A stretch of 64,000 nucleotides of DNA from Aliterella atlantica CENA595 (GCF_000952155.1 NZ_JYON01000019.1:40202-104201); one strand, 5' to 3'. Numbered from the stretch's first letter, positions 1 to 9,070 are shown. Numbers and translations are program-made. Notes: generated from the letters alone by a model not told the origin.

Positions 1-358
1 ACCATTTCAAATTTGCCCAAACGTAGGCAAACAATGGCAAGAAAATAATTACTACAGCTACAGAAGTAACAAAATGCTCTAACCGATTTAGTACGTTCCA
101 AGAAAAGGGAACAATATTTTTTTGAATTACCCATGTAATTGAAGTTTCAACGAGAGGGTAGATACACATAGTCATTAAATAAAGGCGATGTTCTTTATTT
201 GGTAACTTCGCCTCTAAACCAGAGAATCTAAAAATAAAAAACGCCCCGAACCAAACGCAAGATAGTATTACCCAGTTAGAAAATATTGTAAATGTAAAGG
301 CAATTATTAAGCTGGCGAAAATGTACCAAAACAAGTTAAACTTAAGGGTTTTTAGCAT
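1..358 (-). CDS. Partial integral membrane protein, unknown family
   Basis: The frame is open on the minus strand from an ATG at 358 to the window edge, so only the first 119 residues are visible. They begin MLKTLKFNLFWYIF and contain about three hydrophobic stretches (roughly residues 8-48, 60-80 and 95-118), which points to a polytopic inner-membrane protein. I do not recognise the family. The gene starts 28 bases after the end of the threonine aldolase gene on the same strand, so the two may be cotranscribed. No function is assigned. Confidence 0.55.
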   Translation of the reverse strand, partial: MLKTLKFNLFWYIFASLIIAFTFTIFSNWVILSCVWFGAFFIFRFSGLEAKLPNKEHRLYLMTMCIYPLVETSITWVIQKNIVPFSWNVLNRLEHFVTSVAVVIIFLPLFAYVWANLKW

Positions 359-386
359 TTGATGTTGCTACGTTATATAGATGAGA

Positions 387-1448
387 TTATCCCAGAGTAG
401 ACGATGCGATCGCATTATAATTATTATCTATACAAGTACGAGTCGTAGTTATAAAAGCATCAACATCCGCTGCTTGAGTATCAAAAGCAGTTACTAAACG
501 TACAGTATTGTATTCGCCTCGATAAAACGCGAAGCCAGTGGCAATTAGTTTTTCTATAACTAATTCAGGTAGTTGGACAAATATTTCATTAGCTTGTACC
601 TCATAACACAACTTCACCACTAGTAATGACTCAATTCCTGCAGCTAGTTTGGCTGCCATCTTATTTGCATGAGTAGCGTTTTTTAACCATAAATCGTTAG
701 TAATATAAGCATCTAACTGCGCTGATACAAATCTCATCTTCGACAACAGATGTCCGCCACGCTTGCGTCTGTAGCCAAATGTCTCTGCTAAAGCACGATT
801 AAAAAATATTACCGCTTCAGCCGCCATTGCCCCATTTTTAGTTGCACCAAAACACAGAATATCAACTCCAGCACGCCAAGTTATATCTGCAGGAGAACAA
901 CCTAAACTAGCAACAGCATTCGCAAACCGCGTACCATCCATATGCAAGTTGAGGTTGTAAGTCTTAGCAATTTCGGCAATCTGCTCGATTTCAGCTTTGC
1001 TGTAAAGCGTACCTGCTTCGCTAGCTTGAGTAATGCTAATAGTTGCTGGCTGTACGTGATGCACAAAGCCAATACCTGCACGTTCGATAGTATTTTGCAA
1101 GTCTTGGGCGACAAGCTTACCACAATCGCCAGCAAGTGTAACTAACTTTGCCCCACCAGTGTAAAATTCTGGTGCGCCGCACTCATCAATATTGATATGC
1201 GATTGAGTATGACATAAAATTGCCCCAAAAGGCGGACACATCACAGATAATGCTAAAGAATTGGCTGCTGAACCCGTGACTACAGGGAAAACTGTAACCT
1301 CTTTTTCAAATAAGTAGGAAAACTTGGTTTGCAAGTTTTGGCTGCACTCATCATCGCCATAAGGCATTGCTACGCCCTTATTTGCATCAGCTAGCGCCGC
1401 CATAATTTCCGGCGCTACTCCAGTTACATTGTCGCTGCAAAAATTCAT
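387..1448 (-). CDS. ltaE: Low-specificity L-threonine aldolase (PLP-dependent)
   Basis: This is a fold-type I PLP enzyme of the beta-eliminating lyase group, which cleaves L-threonine or L-allo-threonine to glycine and acetaldehyde in the cytosol. Family hallmarks are the N-terminal MNFCSDNVTG, the PLP-contacting HMDGTR and the Schiff-base lysine in FGATKNGA. The frame is open back to an ATG at 1526, but homologs start at the MNFCSDN methionine, so I place the start at 1448. From that start the protein is about 353 residues, a normal length. Upstream lies debris of an MFS transporter whose reading frame overlaps the longer start, suggesting the two were once an operon. Function is well supported; the start is less so. 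Confidence 0.88.
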   Translation of the reverse strand: MNFCSDNVTGVAPEIMAALADANKGVAMPYGDDECSQNLQTKFSYLFEKEVTVFPVVTGSAANSLALSVMCPPFGAILCHTQSHINIDECGAPEFYTGGAKLVTLAGDCGKLVAQDLQNTIERAGIGFVHHVQPATISITQASEAGTLYSKAEIEQIAEIAKTYNLNLHMDGTRFANAVASLGCSPADITWRAGVDILCFGATKNGAMAAEAVIFFNRALAETFGYRRKRGGHLLSKMRFVSAQLDAYITNDLWLKNATHANKMAAKLAAGIESLLVVKLCYEVQANEIFVQLPELVIEKLIATGFAFYRGEYNTVRLVTAFDTQAADVDAFITTTRTCIDNNYNAIASSTLG

Positions 1449-1503
1449 AGTTAGCTTTATACTTTCTTTTTCAGGATAATTAGATAAATTAAAATCGTCA
1501 GCT

Positions 1504-1971
1504 TTAAGTAGTACCTTTAACTGCATATTTTCGCCGCGTACATACTGCTAGCAGTAATACTAAAAAGGTTAATATTCCAGCTAAATATAAAGAATGACCT
1601 TATTTTGTGAGATTTTTGCTATCTATTGTCACTCTAGCAATTACACGTCCAATTGTATTAAAATTAGCTAAATAAAATGCATCCGATCCTATCACAGTTC
1701 CTTGGTCTGCTGACTTAAGTTAAAACAAATAAGTGTATTAATCGCTGGTTGCACTAATGAATTAAATATAGAAAACACTATGCTAATTGCAATAAAATAC
1801 TTAACAATTGTCCAAATTAGCATCAAAAAAAAACGATAAGCTACGTACAAATAAAACTATAAATAATAAAGAAAGTATATTAAACTTACAAGTTAAGATT
1901 GGGATGCCTACAATTTGCATTAACAAACCCAATACACCAAAAAAGACAAACAATAATATTAAAAATTTATT
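1504..1971 (-). pseudogene. Remnant of an MFS transporter, C-terminal half
   Basis: Reading the minus strand from 1971 to a stop at 1504-1506 gives consecutive pieces in shifting frames that assemble into the second half of a major facilitator protein. The pieces are a membrane helix with FGVLGLLMQIVGIPIL, then FSIFNSLVQPAINTL, then VIGSDAFYLANFNTIGRVI, then LYLAGILTFLVLLLAVCTRR. These match the order and motifs of MFS helices 7-12. Stops and frame changes occur near 1823 and 1692, and another stop lies near 1600. The N-terminal half is missing. Its stop overlaps the longer possible start of the aldolase gene. The family call is from recalled motifs; the decay is seen directly. Confidence 0.6.
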
Positions 1972-1974
1972 ATC

Positions 1975-2089
1975 TTACTTTAAGCCATTGGTCAAGTAGG
2001 TTACGTAATCCTCTTTAGTATCTGCCTCTTCTGTAGCTGCCGAACTCTTGGCAATTCCTTGCAATGGAGACAGATTCCCTGTTTCAGCT
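1975..2089 (-). pseudogene. Truncated, frameshifted copy of the PIN-linked antitoxin gene
   Basis: The minus strand here is closely similar to the 3' part of the antitoxin gene at 4490-4711. It encodes AKSSAATEEADTKEDYVTYL where the intact gene has AKSSAATGEADTKEDYVTYL, then a different tail and a stop at 1975-1977. One base is missing relative to the intact copy just upstream of this stretch, so the frame is broken. The similarity ends where the insertion sequence begins at 2090, and the N-terminal part is absent. The partner toxin gene is not present on this side. Confidence 0.7.
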
Positions 2090-2112
2090 TATCCCTCTTT
2101 TGTCACTTTCCG
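2090..2112 (+). repeat. Left terminal inverted repeat of the IS701-like element
   Basis: These 23 bases are the exact reverse complement of 3522-3544, with no mismatch. The identity ends sharply at 2113, which defines the inner end of the repeat. Confidence 0.85.
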
Positions 2113-2165
2113 AGGATGATAAGTAAATAAATCAAAAAATAAAACTCTATAAGGTAGATAGGGCA

Positions 2166-3494
2166 ATGGATGTGGAATTACAAATCCTGAAGCATTTGCC
2201 TAGAGATGCCCATCCAACAGTGGCAATCATAGACTCGTATTGCACAGAGTATAAAGACTTATTCAAAGAAGTAAGAAACTATGAGTGCTTCAAATATCTA
2301 CACTTAGGAATAATTTCCCCAATAAAAAGAAAATCATTACCAGAGATAGCTAAAGTAGTAAGTATAAACTCAGCCCAGTTATTACATCATTTTATAGCAA
2401 ATTCAGATTGGTCAGTAGAGCAATTAAGAAGCAGATGATTAGCAAGAATAAAGAAAGCATTACAGGGGAAGACCATAACTGTAGTAATTGATGAGACAGG
2501 AGATATAAAAAAAGGCAAAAAAACAGATTATGTGGCTAGGCAATATTTAGGAAGCATCGGGAAAATAGATAATGGGATAGTTTCGGTTAATGCCTATGGA
2601 GTTTACTGTAATATAAGCTTTCCCTTAATCGTCAAGGTGTTCAAACCTAAAGGAACGCTGAAAGCAGAAGATAAATATCAAACTAAAATTGAGTTAGCCG
2701 TAGAAATTATTACAGAATTAATTAAAGAAGGCTTTAATATTAAACTGGTTTTAGCGGATAGCTTATTTGGGGAAAGTAGCCAGTTTTTGAGTAGTTTAGC
2801 TGAGCATAACTTAGATTATGTGGTAGCGATTAGAAGTAATCATGCAGTCTGGTTGCCTTCCAACCAAAGCGTTAGGGCAAATAAGTGGTGTAAATTTGAG
2901 CGAACATTTAGCAATCAAAAATCAGAAATTAGATACATTAGGGAAATAATCTATGGTAAAAAAAGAGCAATAACTTACTGGCAAATAACTACTGCCTCAG
3001 AGATACTGCCTGAGAATTCTACGACATTTGTCATACCAATTTTCAAGGAAATTTAAAAAAGACCATAGGCGACTTATATGGGTTGAGAACCTGGGTTAAA
3101 TATGGCTTTCGGCAGTGCAAACAGGAATTAGGCTGGACAAATTATCGCTTTACCAATTTCAAGCATATCGAGAAGTGGTGGGAGATTATTTTCTGCGTTT
3201 GTACAATGATTAGTTTAAGTTCTCCAGCTTTTTTAGCTGTATATTAATCTCATCAAATTCAAACTGAGAGGCAAAAAAGTGAGCGTGTGGATTTTTCTAA
3301 TCATCAACAATGGAATCACAAAAGCGGATGGAAGAATGTTCTAAATAATCTGGCGCTTAATTATCCAACCACTCTTATTGTTTTGGTTAGTTTCTCCTTG
3401 GTTAGATATTTTTCCTAATCCCAACTTATTGCTGGGATTTAATCACCTAATCAGTGCAATGAATCAATTCAAACCTTTTTATTCTTCTGGATAA
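2166..3494 (+). pseudogene. IS701-family transposase, broken by two stops and two frameshifts
   Basis: The protein would be a DDE transposase of about 440 residues. N-terminal MDVELQILKHLPRDAHPT, the first catalytic region VVIDETGDIKKGKKTDYVAR, the second LVLADSLFGESSQF and the third around YRFTNFKHIEKWWEII are all visible. Lesions seen are an in-frame TGA at 2436-2438 (an Arg position), a one-base deletion near 3033, an in-frame TAA at 3245-3247 and a one-base insertion near 3353. After these the frame continues to a terminal FKPFYSSG and stop. The intact element would transpose by cut-and-paste; this copy cannot make full-length enzyme. Confidence 0.85.
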
Positions 3495-3521
3495 AACGGT
3501 TTATTTCCTACTCGCTTAATG

Positions 3522-3544
3522 CGGAAAGTGACAAAAGAGGGATA
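3522..3544 (-). repeat. Right terminal inverted repeat of the IS701-like element
   Basis: These 23 bases are the exact reverse complement of the left end at 2090-2112. They lie 27 bases after the reconstructed transposase stop. Confidence 0.85.
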
Positions 3545-3574
3545 TCTAGATAGTCGATAAGAAAAGCTACCTTC

Positions 3575-3916
3575 CTAAGTCATTTTGCGTGCTTTTTTGC
3601 GTTGCGGTTGACTACTTTTACACCACTTTGTATTGCTGAAGATGGTGATTGCTACTTCGGCTTTTTCTTCTACATCGGGCTTACTTTGCAGTTGCACATG
3701 AATAACACACGAGCCAGGGTCAGCCGCAATTTTGACTTCAATAGTTTGCTTACCGATTAACTGGTATTCGTACCATTCATCTTTTTCAACATTTGTATTG
3801 ACTATACCAATGTTGAATGCCACCCAATCAGATTCATCAAAACTATAATCGACAAGACAAGACAATGTTTCAAGCAGAAGCTTGAGATTTTCTTCATAAA
3901 TCCAATTAATGAGCAT
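3575..3916 (-). CDS. Hypothetical protein, 113 residues
   Basis: A complete frame begins MLINWIYEENLKLL and ends with a basic tail (QRKKARKMT). It is acidic in the middle, with no signal peptide or membrane segment. Predicted strands such as KQTIEVKIAADPGSCVIHVQL suggest a small mixed alpha/beta cytosolic protein. I do not recognise the family. It lies between the dead IS and the toxin-antitoxin pair, so it may be accessory cargo, for example an immunity-type protein, but nothing in the sequence proves that. Confidence 0.5.
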   Translation of the reverse strand: MLINWIYEENLKLLLETLSCLVDYSFDESDWVAFNIGIVNTNVEKDEWYEYQLIGKQTIEVKIAADPGSCVIHVQLQSKPDVEEKAEVAITIFSNTKWCKSSQPQRKKARKMT

Positions 3917-4073
3917 GATTTAACTGTATCGCTGTATCGCACGCATTCCAGCCGTAGCGCAGTACGACATCTCCGATTATCCTCCGCAAATAATCTTGAA
4001 TACTAACAAATAACCTCTCGGCGGTCGGATACATTGAAATTATTATGCCGCGCCAATAGTGACTTTAGTTTCT

Positions 4074-4490
4074 TCACTCACCACTGCTGAGAGTATCGAG
4101 TTCTTCAGGCAATACTACAGGAATCTCCGCACTAATAAATCCAGCTGGGTCGCGAGTTACTATTGCATCTACCTTGTGCGCTACCGCACAGGCATACTGT
4201 ACTGCGTCTTCAAAATCTTGAAAATTTAAAGCAAGAGCTTGTTCTAATATTTCTAGATCGACTGCACAAATGTTTACATCCGACAAAATTTGAGTAATTG
4301 CATCTTGAGCTACTACTTTCCCTGATGCTTTACGGACGATGTAGTAGATATTTGTAATTGTTGTTGCGGCAATAAATCCCTCAATCTCTCCAGTATCAAT
4401 ACGCTCAAATAATCTTGCTGCATTTGCTACAAATGGTTCTCGCTCTTGCAAGAAATCAAGAATAACATTGGTATCAATTAAAACCCGCAT
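4074..4490 (-). CDS. PIN-domain toxin ribonuclease (VapC-like)
   Basis: This 138-residue protein is a PIN domain of the type II toxin class, a Mg2+-dependent RNase. The N-terminal MRVLIDTNVILDFL holds the first metal-binding Asp6; further acidic residues are in QDFEDAVQYA (Asp92, Glu94, Asp95) and in TRDPAGF (Asp114). This is the pattern of the PIN_3 subgroup. Its start codon overlaps the stop codon of the upstream antitoxin (TAATG), which implies translational coupling and equal dosage. The cellular RNA target cannot be read from the sequence. Confidence 0.88.
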   Translation of the reverse strand: MRVLIDTNVILDFLQEREPFVANAARLFERIDTGEIEGFIAATTITNIYYIVRKASGKVVAQDAITQILSDVNICAVDLEILEQALALNFQDFEDAVQYACAVAHKVDAIVTRDPAGFISAEIPVVLPEELDTLSSGE

Positions 4491-4711
4491 TACTGATACT
4501 TCTCGGTCAAGTAAGTCACGTAATCTTCTTTGGTATCAGCCTCACCTGTAGCTGCCGAACTCTTGGCAATGCCTCTTAGTCGAGACAGGTTTCCCTGTTT
4601 TAAATTAGGGTGTGTTTCTCTTTTAAGAGACTCTAAAAGAGCTTGTACCAACTGCCAGCGATCGCTAGTGGATAATTGCAGCACTTGTTTTTGTAGTTCT
4701 TGTAATGTCAT
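4490..4711 (-). CDS. Antitoxin partner of the PIN toxin
   Basis: This 73-residue protein starts MTLQELQKQVLQLSTSDRWQ. The N-terminal half is helical and probably binds DNA or dimerises. The C-terminal part (SSAATGEADTKEDYVTYLTE) is the kind of flexible acidic tail that wraps the toxin active site in such pairs. It lies directly upstream of the PIN gene and shares one base with it. A decayed second copy of its 3' part is at 1975-2089, so this module has been duplicated or reacquired locally. I infer that the pair autoregulates its promoter, as is usual for these systems. Confidence 0.8.
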   Translation of the reverse strand: MTLQELQKQVLQLSTSDRWQLVQALLESLKRETHPNLKQGNLSRLRGIAKSSAATGEADTKEDYVTYLTEKYQ

Positions 4712-4797
4712 TTTCCCAGAAATGTGTAGAGCCTACCATACACTGATTTTAAGCCTTTGGTACTGGTGCAAGACTCAAAAGGAGAAAAATGCTATTC

Positions 4798-5361
4798 TTA
4801 CTCCAGCAACCAAGCAAACAAATCCTTAACTGTGAGGCGTAAATTGCTGGCAAAAGTTGGTACAGGAAGCACCTGATCCGGCTCATCAAATACTTCCATT
4901 TCTTGTTTCGGACGATAGATAAATATGGTTTGCTCTTCAGGATCGATTAACCAGCCCATTTGCGTCCCATACTTGAGACAATGAAGAATGTTTTTTGTTA
5001 CTCTAGTTTGGCTTTGGTCTGGGGATAAGATTTCAATTGTCCAATCTGGAGCAATAGAAAATATATTAGCAATTTCCCCATTTTCATCGCGGGGGATATT
5101 TTCCCAAGTAAAAACTACAATATCAGGAACAATCGAGCGATCGCCAAAGGTACAACGTAGCTCAGGGAATGCACGAGCAAGGCGCTTATGTTTGACAATG
5201 CTGTTAATAGCAGGTACAAATTCTCCTTGAATGGCACTATGTTTTCCCTGTGGCATCGGTTTTTGGATAATTTGACCATCAATATATTCACTAGCAGGTT
5301 TTGTTTCCGGTAGTTTCAGAAACTCCGCCAATGTCAATGATTTAGATGGTATTTGTACCAT
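4798..5361 (-). CDS. Uma2 family endonuclease (PD-(D/E)XK fold)
   Basis: This 187-residue protein belongs to the Uma2 family (DUF820), greatly expanded in cyanobacteria and built on a restriction-endonuclease fold. Characteristic pieces are SEYIDGQIIQKPMPQGKHSAIQ near residues 20-40, VPDIVVF near 75-85, and the catalytic-region APDWTIEILSPDQSQTRVTKN with a trailing lysine. A C-terminal helix LTVKDLFAWLLE is typical. The biological role of the family is unknown; a mobile-element or defence role is inference. It lies upstream of the toxin-antitoxin pair on the same strand, 86 bases away. Confidence 0.85.
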   Translation of the reverse strand: MVQIPSKSLTLAEFLKLPETKPASEYIDGQIIQKPMPQGKHSAIQGEFVPAINSIVKHKRLARAFPELRCTFGDRSIVPDIVVFTWENIPRDENGEIANIFSIAPDWTIEILSPDQSQTRVTKNILHCLKYGTQMGWLIDPEEQTIFIYRPKQEMEVFDEPDQVLPVPTFASNLRLTVKDLFAWLLE

Positions 5362-5523
5362 TTTGGGCTTACCTCTAGCTCTGTAAGATCCAAACTAAAT
5401 TTCTATTGTATTGCCTGTATCCAAGCCGCGCACCTTCATGCGGCAAATAACCTCAAATTCCTATTTTGCATCTTTCACCTACAACAAAACTACAGTCAAC
5501 TTTTTAATTAAGTTCGCTACTAT

Positions 5524-5733
5524 ATGTCTGAAGTTATTGAGATTCCTGTAGAATTAACACGATTCCAGTCTCCCCAAGCGGTTCAAGCACGTTTACAATT
5601 TTTGCTAGAGCGTCAGGATGAGGGTTATGCGCTATCTTATGCAGAACAACAGGAAGCAGCAGGGCTTGTTGAACTAGCAGAATTTTTGTCTCTACTGCGT
5701 TTGCGCTCAACACAAGTCACGAAGCAAGCATAA
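5524..5733 (+). CDS. Small conserved protein, cyanobacterial HNH-nuclease partner type
   Basis: This 69-residue protein begins MSEVIEIPVELTRFQSP and is strongly helical, with no membrane segment. From memory, proteins like this sit directly upstream of small HNH nucleases in many cyanobacteria. Here the next frame (5734 onward) starts exactly like such a nuclease but is cut short. The partner relationship might be that of a toxin-antitoxin pair, but the biochemistry is not established. The protein itself looks intact. Confidence 0.6.
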   Translation: MSEVIEIPVELTRFQSPQAVQARLQFLLERQDEGYALSYAEQQEAAGLVELAEFLSLLRLRSTQVTKQA

Positions 5734-5865
5734 GTGACTGCAATCCCAGCTTTTCTGCGTCGATTAGTAATTCAAAGAGCTAATAAACGATCGATCAGTT
5801 ATCTAAACTCAGGCGTGGAAAATGCGATCGCTAACTCCCCAACATCTGCAAGTTATGCAAGCTAG
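5734..5865 (+). pseudogene. 5' fragment of an HNH endonuclease gene
   Basis: A GTG follows immediately after the stop of the upstream small gene. The frame encodes VTAIPAFLRRLVIQRANKR, which matches the N-terminus of small cyanobacterial HNH nucleases. Those continue with a Cys-x2-Cys zinc motif and the HNH core. Here the similarity stops near 5790 and the frame ends at a TAG at 5863-5865 inside the 3' end of the ABC transporter gene. The zinc and catalytic motifs are absent, so this is a truncated remnant. Confidence 0.55.
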
Positions 5866-7654
5866 CATACAATCCACCTTGGGCTAATAGCTCCTCATGA
5901 CTACCTGACTCAATTAATTCACCCCGTTTGAGGACAAAGATTCGATCTACATTACGAATAGTTGAGAGGCGGTGAGCAATAACGATCGCAGTTCGTTCTA
6001 CCAATAATCGATCTAAAGCATCTTGAATCAATGCTTCTGTTCTTACATCCAAACTAGCTGTTGCCTCATCCAATACCAGAATATGCGGGTTGCGAATAGC
6101 GGCGCGAGCAAATGCTAATAACTGTTTTTGTCCGCTCGAAAGGTTTGTACCCCGTTCCCGCAGTTGAGTATCGTAGGTTTGCGGTAGTTGTTCGATAAAC
6201 TGAGCAACGTTAGTTTTTTCGGCGGCTGCACGAATTTCCTCCATTGAGTAACTATCGCCCAAGGTAATGTTACTTTTAACATCGCCAGCAAACAAAAATC
6301 CTTCTTGCAAAATAACTGCCATCCGCCGCCGCAGTTCAGATTGCGGTAAGTCTTTGACATTAATGCCATCTACCAAAATCCGCCCCTTACTAGGTTCGTA
6401 AAGGCGGCACAATAGCCTAATTATCGAACTTTTACCCGCACCTGTAGGACCAACTAAAGCAACTTTTTCCCCAGGTTTAATCGTAAAACTTAGCTCCTTA
6501 ATTACGTAATCGTCATCTTTGTAAGCAAACCAGACATTCTCAAAGCGGATTTCGCCTACTTGGGGAGTAGCAATTGTGGCTGCTCCTTCAATTTTGTATT
6601 CTGGATCGCGGATTTCAATTGGCTCGTCTAAAATATCGCTAACTCGCTCTACAGCCGTAAACCCTGCTTGAATAGCAGTAAATTTTTCGGCAAATTGACG
6701 CAAAGGATCGAATAAGCGTTGGGCAAATAAAATAAATGTTGATAGCGTCCCTAACGTTAATTGTTCGCGGAGAATAAGGAAACCACCTAGCCAAAGTACA
6801 GCAGCGATCGCAACTAGGGCAATCCATTCTAAAGTAGCTGATACTGCTGAATCGTGAAAAATAGTTTTATCTACTTCTTTGATATAACGCTGGTTATTGG
6901 TACGAAACATCTCAGAGTTGAATCGTTCGCGGCGAAATAGCTGCACGACATTGATGCCGATGATATTTTCCTGCAATGAAGAGTTGAGAATCGATAACTC
7001 TTCTCTAGCTTTGTAGTTCGCCTTACGATACTGCTGCTGGAAATAGATAATTAGCCCAGTAATAGGAAACAGCATCAACACTAGCATTAGAGCTAGTTGC
7101 CATTGCTCCCTAAACATAAAAAATACAATCACCAGCATAGAAAACAAATCGCTGACGATGCCAATTGCACCAGTAGTAAAGACATCGCCTAATGCTTCTA
7201 CATCGCTAGTAAGGCGGGTAATCAATTTTCCTACTGGGGTGCTGTCAAAAAAGCGCACCGCTAAGGATGTGACGTGCTGAAATAAATCTGCACGAATATC
7301 CGCAGTAATTTGTTGCCCTACTTTTTGAACTAGATATCCCTGGATACCAGTAAAAATTAAGCGAATTACAACTGTAAATAGCAATAAAGCTTCTAAAAAC
7401 GCTAGTCCTTGCGATAACGGCAGATTTCGCAGAAATTCATAGGTACTTGGTTCTTGCCGAATCAGGGAAATTGCTTGTCCAATTAAAATCGGCTGCAATG
7501 CTCCAGCGATAGATAATGGCACGAGCAACAACATCGAAACTGTCAGTAACCGTCCGTGACGACGGGCATAAGGTACTAACCTCAGAAACAAGCGCCAGTC
7601 ATTTTCCTTGGTGCGGCGATTTCGCAGCGGTGTTGCAGGTGATACGCTAGTCAT
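5831..7654 (-). CDS. ABC transporter, fused permease and ATP-binding (MsbA/multidrug type exporter)
   Basis: This is a 607-residue half-transporter that would act as a dimer in the cytoplasmic membrane. Six membrane segments occupy about residues 36-335. The ATPase domain follows, with Walker A GPTGAGKS at 402-409, Q-loop VILQEGFLF near 447-455, signature LSSGQ at 505-509, Walker B ILVLDEA at 525-531 and the switch His in IVIAHRLSTI. Length and order are typical of lipid or drug exporters. No partner half-transporter is adjacent, so a homodimer is likely. The substrate cannot be told from sequence. Its 3' end overlaps the HNH remnant on the opposite strand. Confidence 0.92.
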   Translation of the reverse strand: MTSVSPATPLRNRRTKENDWRLFLRLVPYARRHGRLLTVSMLLLVPLSIAGALQPILIGQAISLIRQEPSTYEFLRNLPLSQGLAFLEALLLFTVVIRLIFTGIQGYLVQKVGQQITADIRADLFQHVTSLAVRFFDSTPVGKLITRLTSDVEALGDVFTTGAIGIVSDLFSMLVIVFFMFREQWQLALMLVLMLFPITGLIIYFQQQYRKANYKAREELSILNSSLQENIIGINVVQLFRRERFNSEMFRTNNQRYIKEVDKTIFHDSAVSATLEWIALVAIAAVLWLGGFLILREQLTLGTLSTFILFAQRLFDPLRQFAEKFTAIQAGFTAVERVSDILDEPIEIRDPEYKIEGAATIATPQVGEIRFENVWFAYKDDDYVIKELSFTIKPGEKVALVGPTGAGKSSIIRLLCRLYEPSKGRILVDGINVKDLPQSELRRRMAVILQEGFLFAGDVKSNITLGDSYSMEEIRAAAEKTNVAQFIEQLPQTYDTQLRERGTNLSSGQKQLLAFARAAIRNPHILVLDEATASLDVRTEALIQDALDRLLVERTAIVIAHRLSTIRNVDRIFVLKRGELIESGSHEELLAQGGLYASLHNLQMLGS

Positions 7655-7763
7655 TTAAAACTTAAATAGTAAGGCTGCTAATATCTTTACATTCCTTCAA
7701 GGATAGCGATCGCTTCTTACCCCTGTCACCATGCTACAGATTGAGGTAGCGCTAAATATTGTT

Positions 7764-9056
7764 ATGAGTAATAATTCCCTAATCAAAACTGCCCAAGCTT
7801 GTCGCCAAAGCGCCCAAAAGCTAGCAATGTTATCAACTGAGGCGAAAAATGCAGCTATAGAAGAAGTCGCCCAAGCTCTAGAATCAGCAAAAGCAGAAAT
7901 TATTGTGGCAAATGGTGCAGATTGTCAAGCTGCTGTGAGTGCAGGTATTCCCAAGCCTTTATACAATCGCCTGAAATTGGATGAAGCCAAGCTCAAAGAT
8001 GCGATCGCTGGAGTACGCGATGTTGCTAAATTAAGCGATCCTGTGGGTGCAGTGCAAATTCACCGTCAGTTAGATGATGATTTAATTCTCAAGCGCGTTA
8101 CTTGTCCGTTGGGAGTTTTGGGAGTTATTTTTGAAGCAAGACCTGATGCGGCTATTCAAATTTCTACATTGGCAATTAAGTCAGGAAATGGCGTAATCCT
8201 CAAGTGCGGACAAGAGGCGATTAATTCTTGTCAGGCAATTCTAAAAGCTATTGGTCAAGGATTGGCGCAAGCTGGGATTAGTCCTGATGTCGTCCAATTG
8301 CTGACTACTAGAGAAGAAACATTAGAACTATTAAGTTTAGATGCTTACGTGGATCTAATTATTCCTAGAGGCTCTAATTCTTTTGTCCGCTTTGTGCAAA
8401 ATAATACTCATATTCCCGTATTAGGTCATGCGGAAGGTATTTGTCACTTATATGTAGATGCACAGGCGGATATTGCTCAGGCTGTGGATATTGCTGTAGA
8501 TGCTAAGACTCAATACCCCGCTGCTTGTAATGCAATTGAAACTTTGCTAGTCCACAAGGATATTGCCCCAGCTTTTCTTCCCGCTGTTACAGAGGCTTTG
8601 CAGGCGCGTCAGGTGGAGTTAAGGGGCGATGAACGTACTCGCGCTGTTGTTGATGTTGCTGTGGCTAACGATGCGGATTGGGCGACTGAATATAGCGATT
8701 TGGTTTTGGCTATAAGGGTTGTAGATTCTTTGGCTGAGGCGATTGCTCATATTAATGATTACGGTTCTGGTCATACTGATGCGATCGCAACTCAAGACGC
8801 TGATGCTGCTAATGTATTTATAGCCCAGGTTAATAGTGCTGGAGTTTATCATAATTGCTCTACGCGCTTTGCTGATGGCTTCCGCTACGGTTTCGGGGCT
8901 GAGGTGGGAATCAGTACCCAAAAGCTGCCTCCTCGCGGTCCTGTGGGCTTAGAAGGGCTTGTTACTTACAAGTATCAGGTTGTAGGTGATGGGCATATAG
9001 TAGCTAGTTACACAGGCACAGATTGCAAACAGTTTAAGCATCAGGATTTGGGGTAA
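7764..9056 (+). CDS. proA: Glutamate-5-semialdehyde dehydrogenase (gamma-glutamyl phosphate reductase)
   Basis: ProA reduces gamma-glutamyl phosphate to glutamate-5-semialdehyde with NADPH, the second step of proline synthesis. The aldehyde dehydrogenase fold is evident: substrate and cofactor region [28 protein letters not shown], and the catalytic cysteine in [16 protein letters not shown] (Cys255 from this start). The end motif [28 protein letters not shown] is typical. The frame extends to 7731, but the ATG at 7764 ([11 protein letters not shown]) gives the usual 430 residues. It stands alone and is divergent from the ABC exporter with 109 bases between the starts. Confidence 0.95.
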   Translation: MSNNSLIKTAQACRQSAQKLAMLSTEAKNAAIEEVAQALESAKAEIIVANGADCQAAVSAGIPKPLYNRLKLDEAKLKDAIAGVRDVAKLSDPVGAVQIHRQLDDDLILKRVTCPLGVLGVIFEARPDAAIQISTLAIKSGNGVILKCGQEAINSCQAILKAIGQGLAQAGISPDVVQLLTTREETLELLSLDAYVDLIIPRGSNSFVRFVQNNTHIPVLGHAEGICHLYVDAQADIAQAVDIAVDAKTQYPAACNAIETLLVHKDIAPAFLPAVTEALQARQVELRGDERTRAVVDVAVANDADWATEYSDLVLAIRVVDSLAEAIAHINDYGSGHTDAIATQDADAANVFIAQVNSAGVYHNCSTRFADGFRYGFGAEVGISTQKLPPRGPVGLEGLVTYKYQVVGDGHIVASYTGTDCKQFKHQDLG

Positions 9057-9070
9057 AACAGAGCAGGGGA

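Larger units (their letters stand above)
2090..3544 (+). mobile_element. IS701-like insertion sequence, inactive
   Basis: The element is 1,455 bp long, bounded by perfect 23-bp terminal inverted repeats that begin TATCCCTCTTTTG. It carries a single transposase gene of IS701 type on the plus strand, with inactivating lesions. The flanking tetranucleotides (AGCT on the left, TCTA on the right) do not match, so no target-site duplication is visible. That suggests the element recombined or one flank was lost after insertion. The left end lies exactly where an antitoxin remnant stops. Confidence 0.85.

Noticed and set aside
1808..1999. A 63-residue plus-strand frame in the AT-rich stretch
   Set aside because: It is Lys/Asn-rich low-complexity sequence and lies antisense to the MFS remnant, which has recognisable family motifs.
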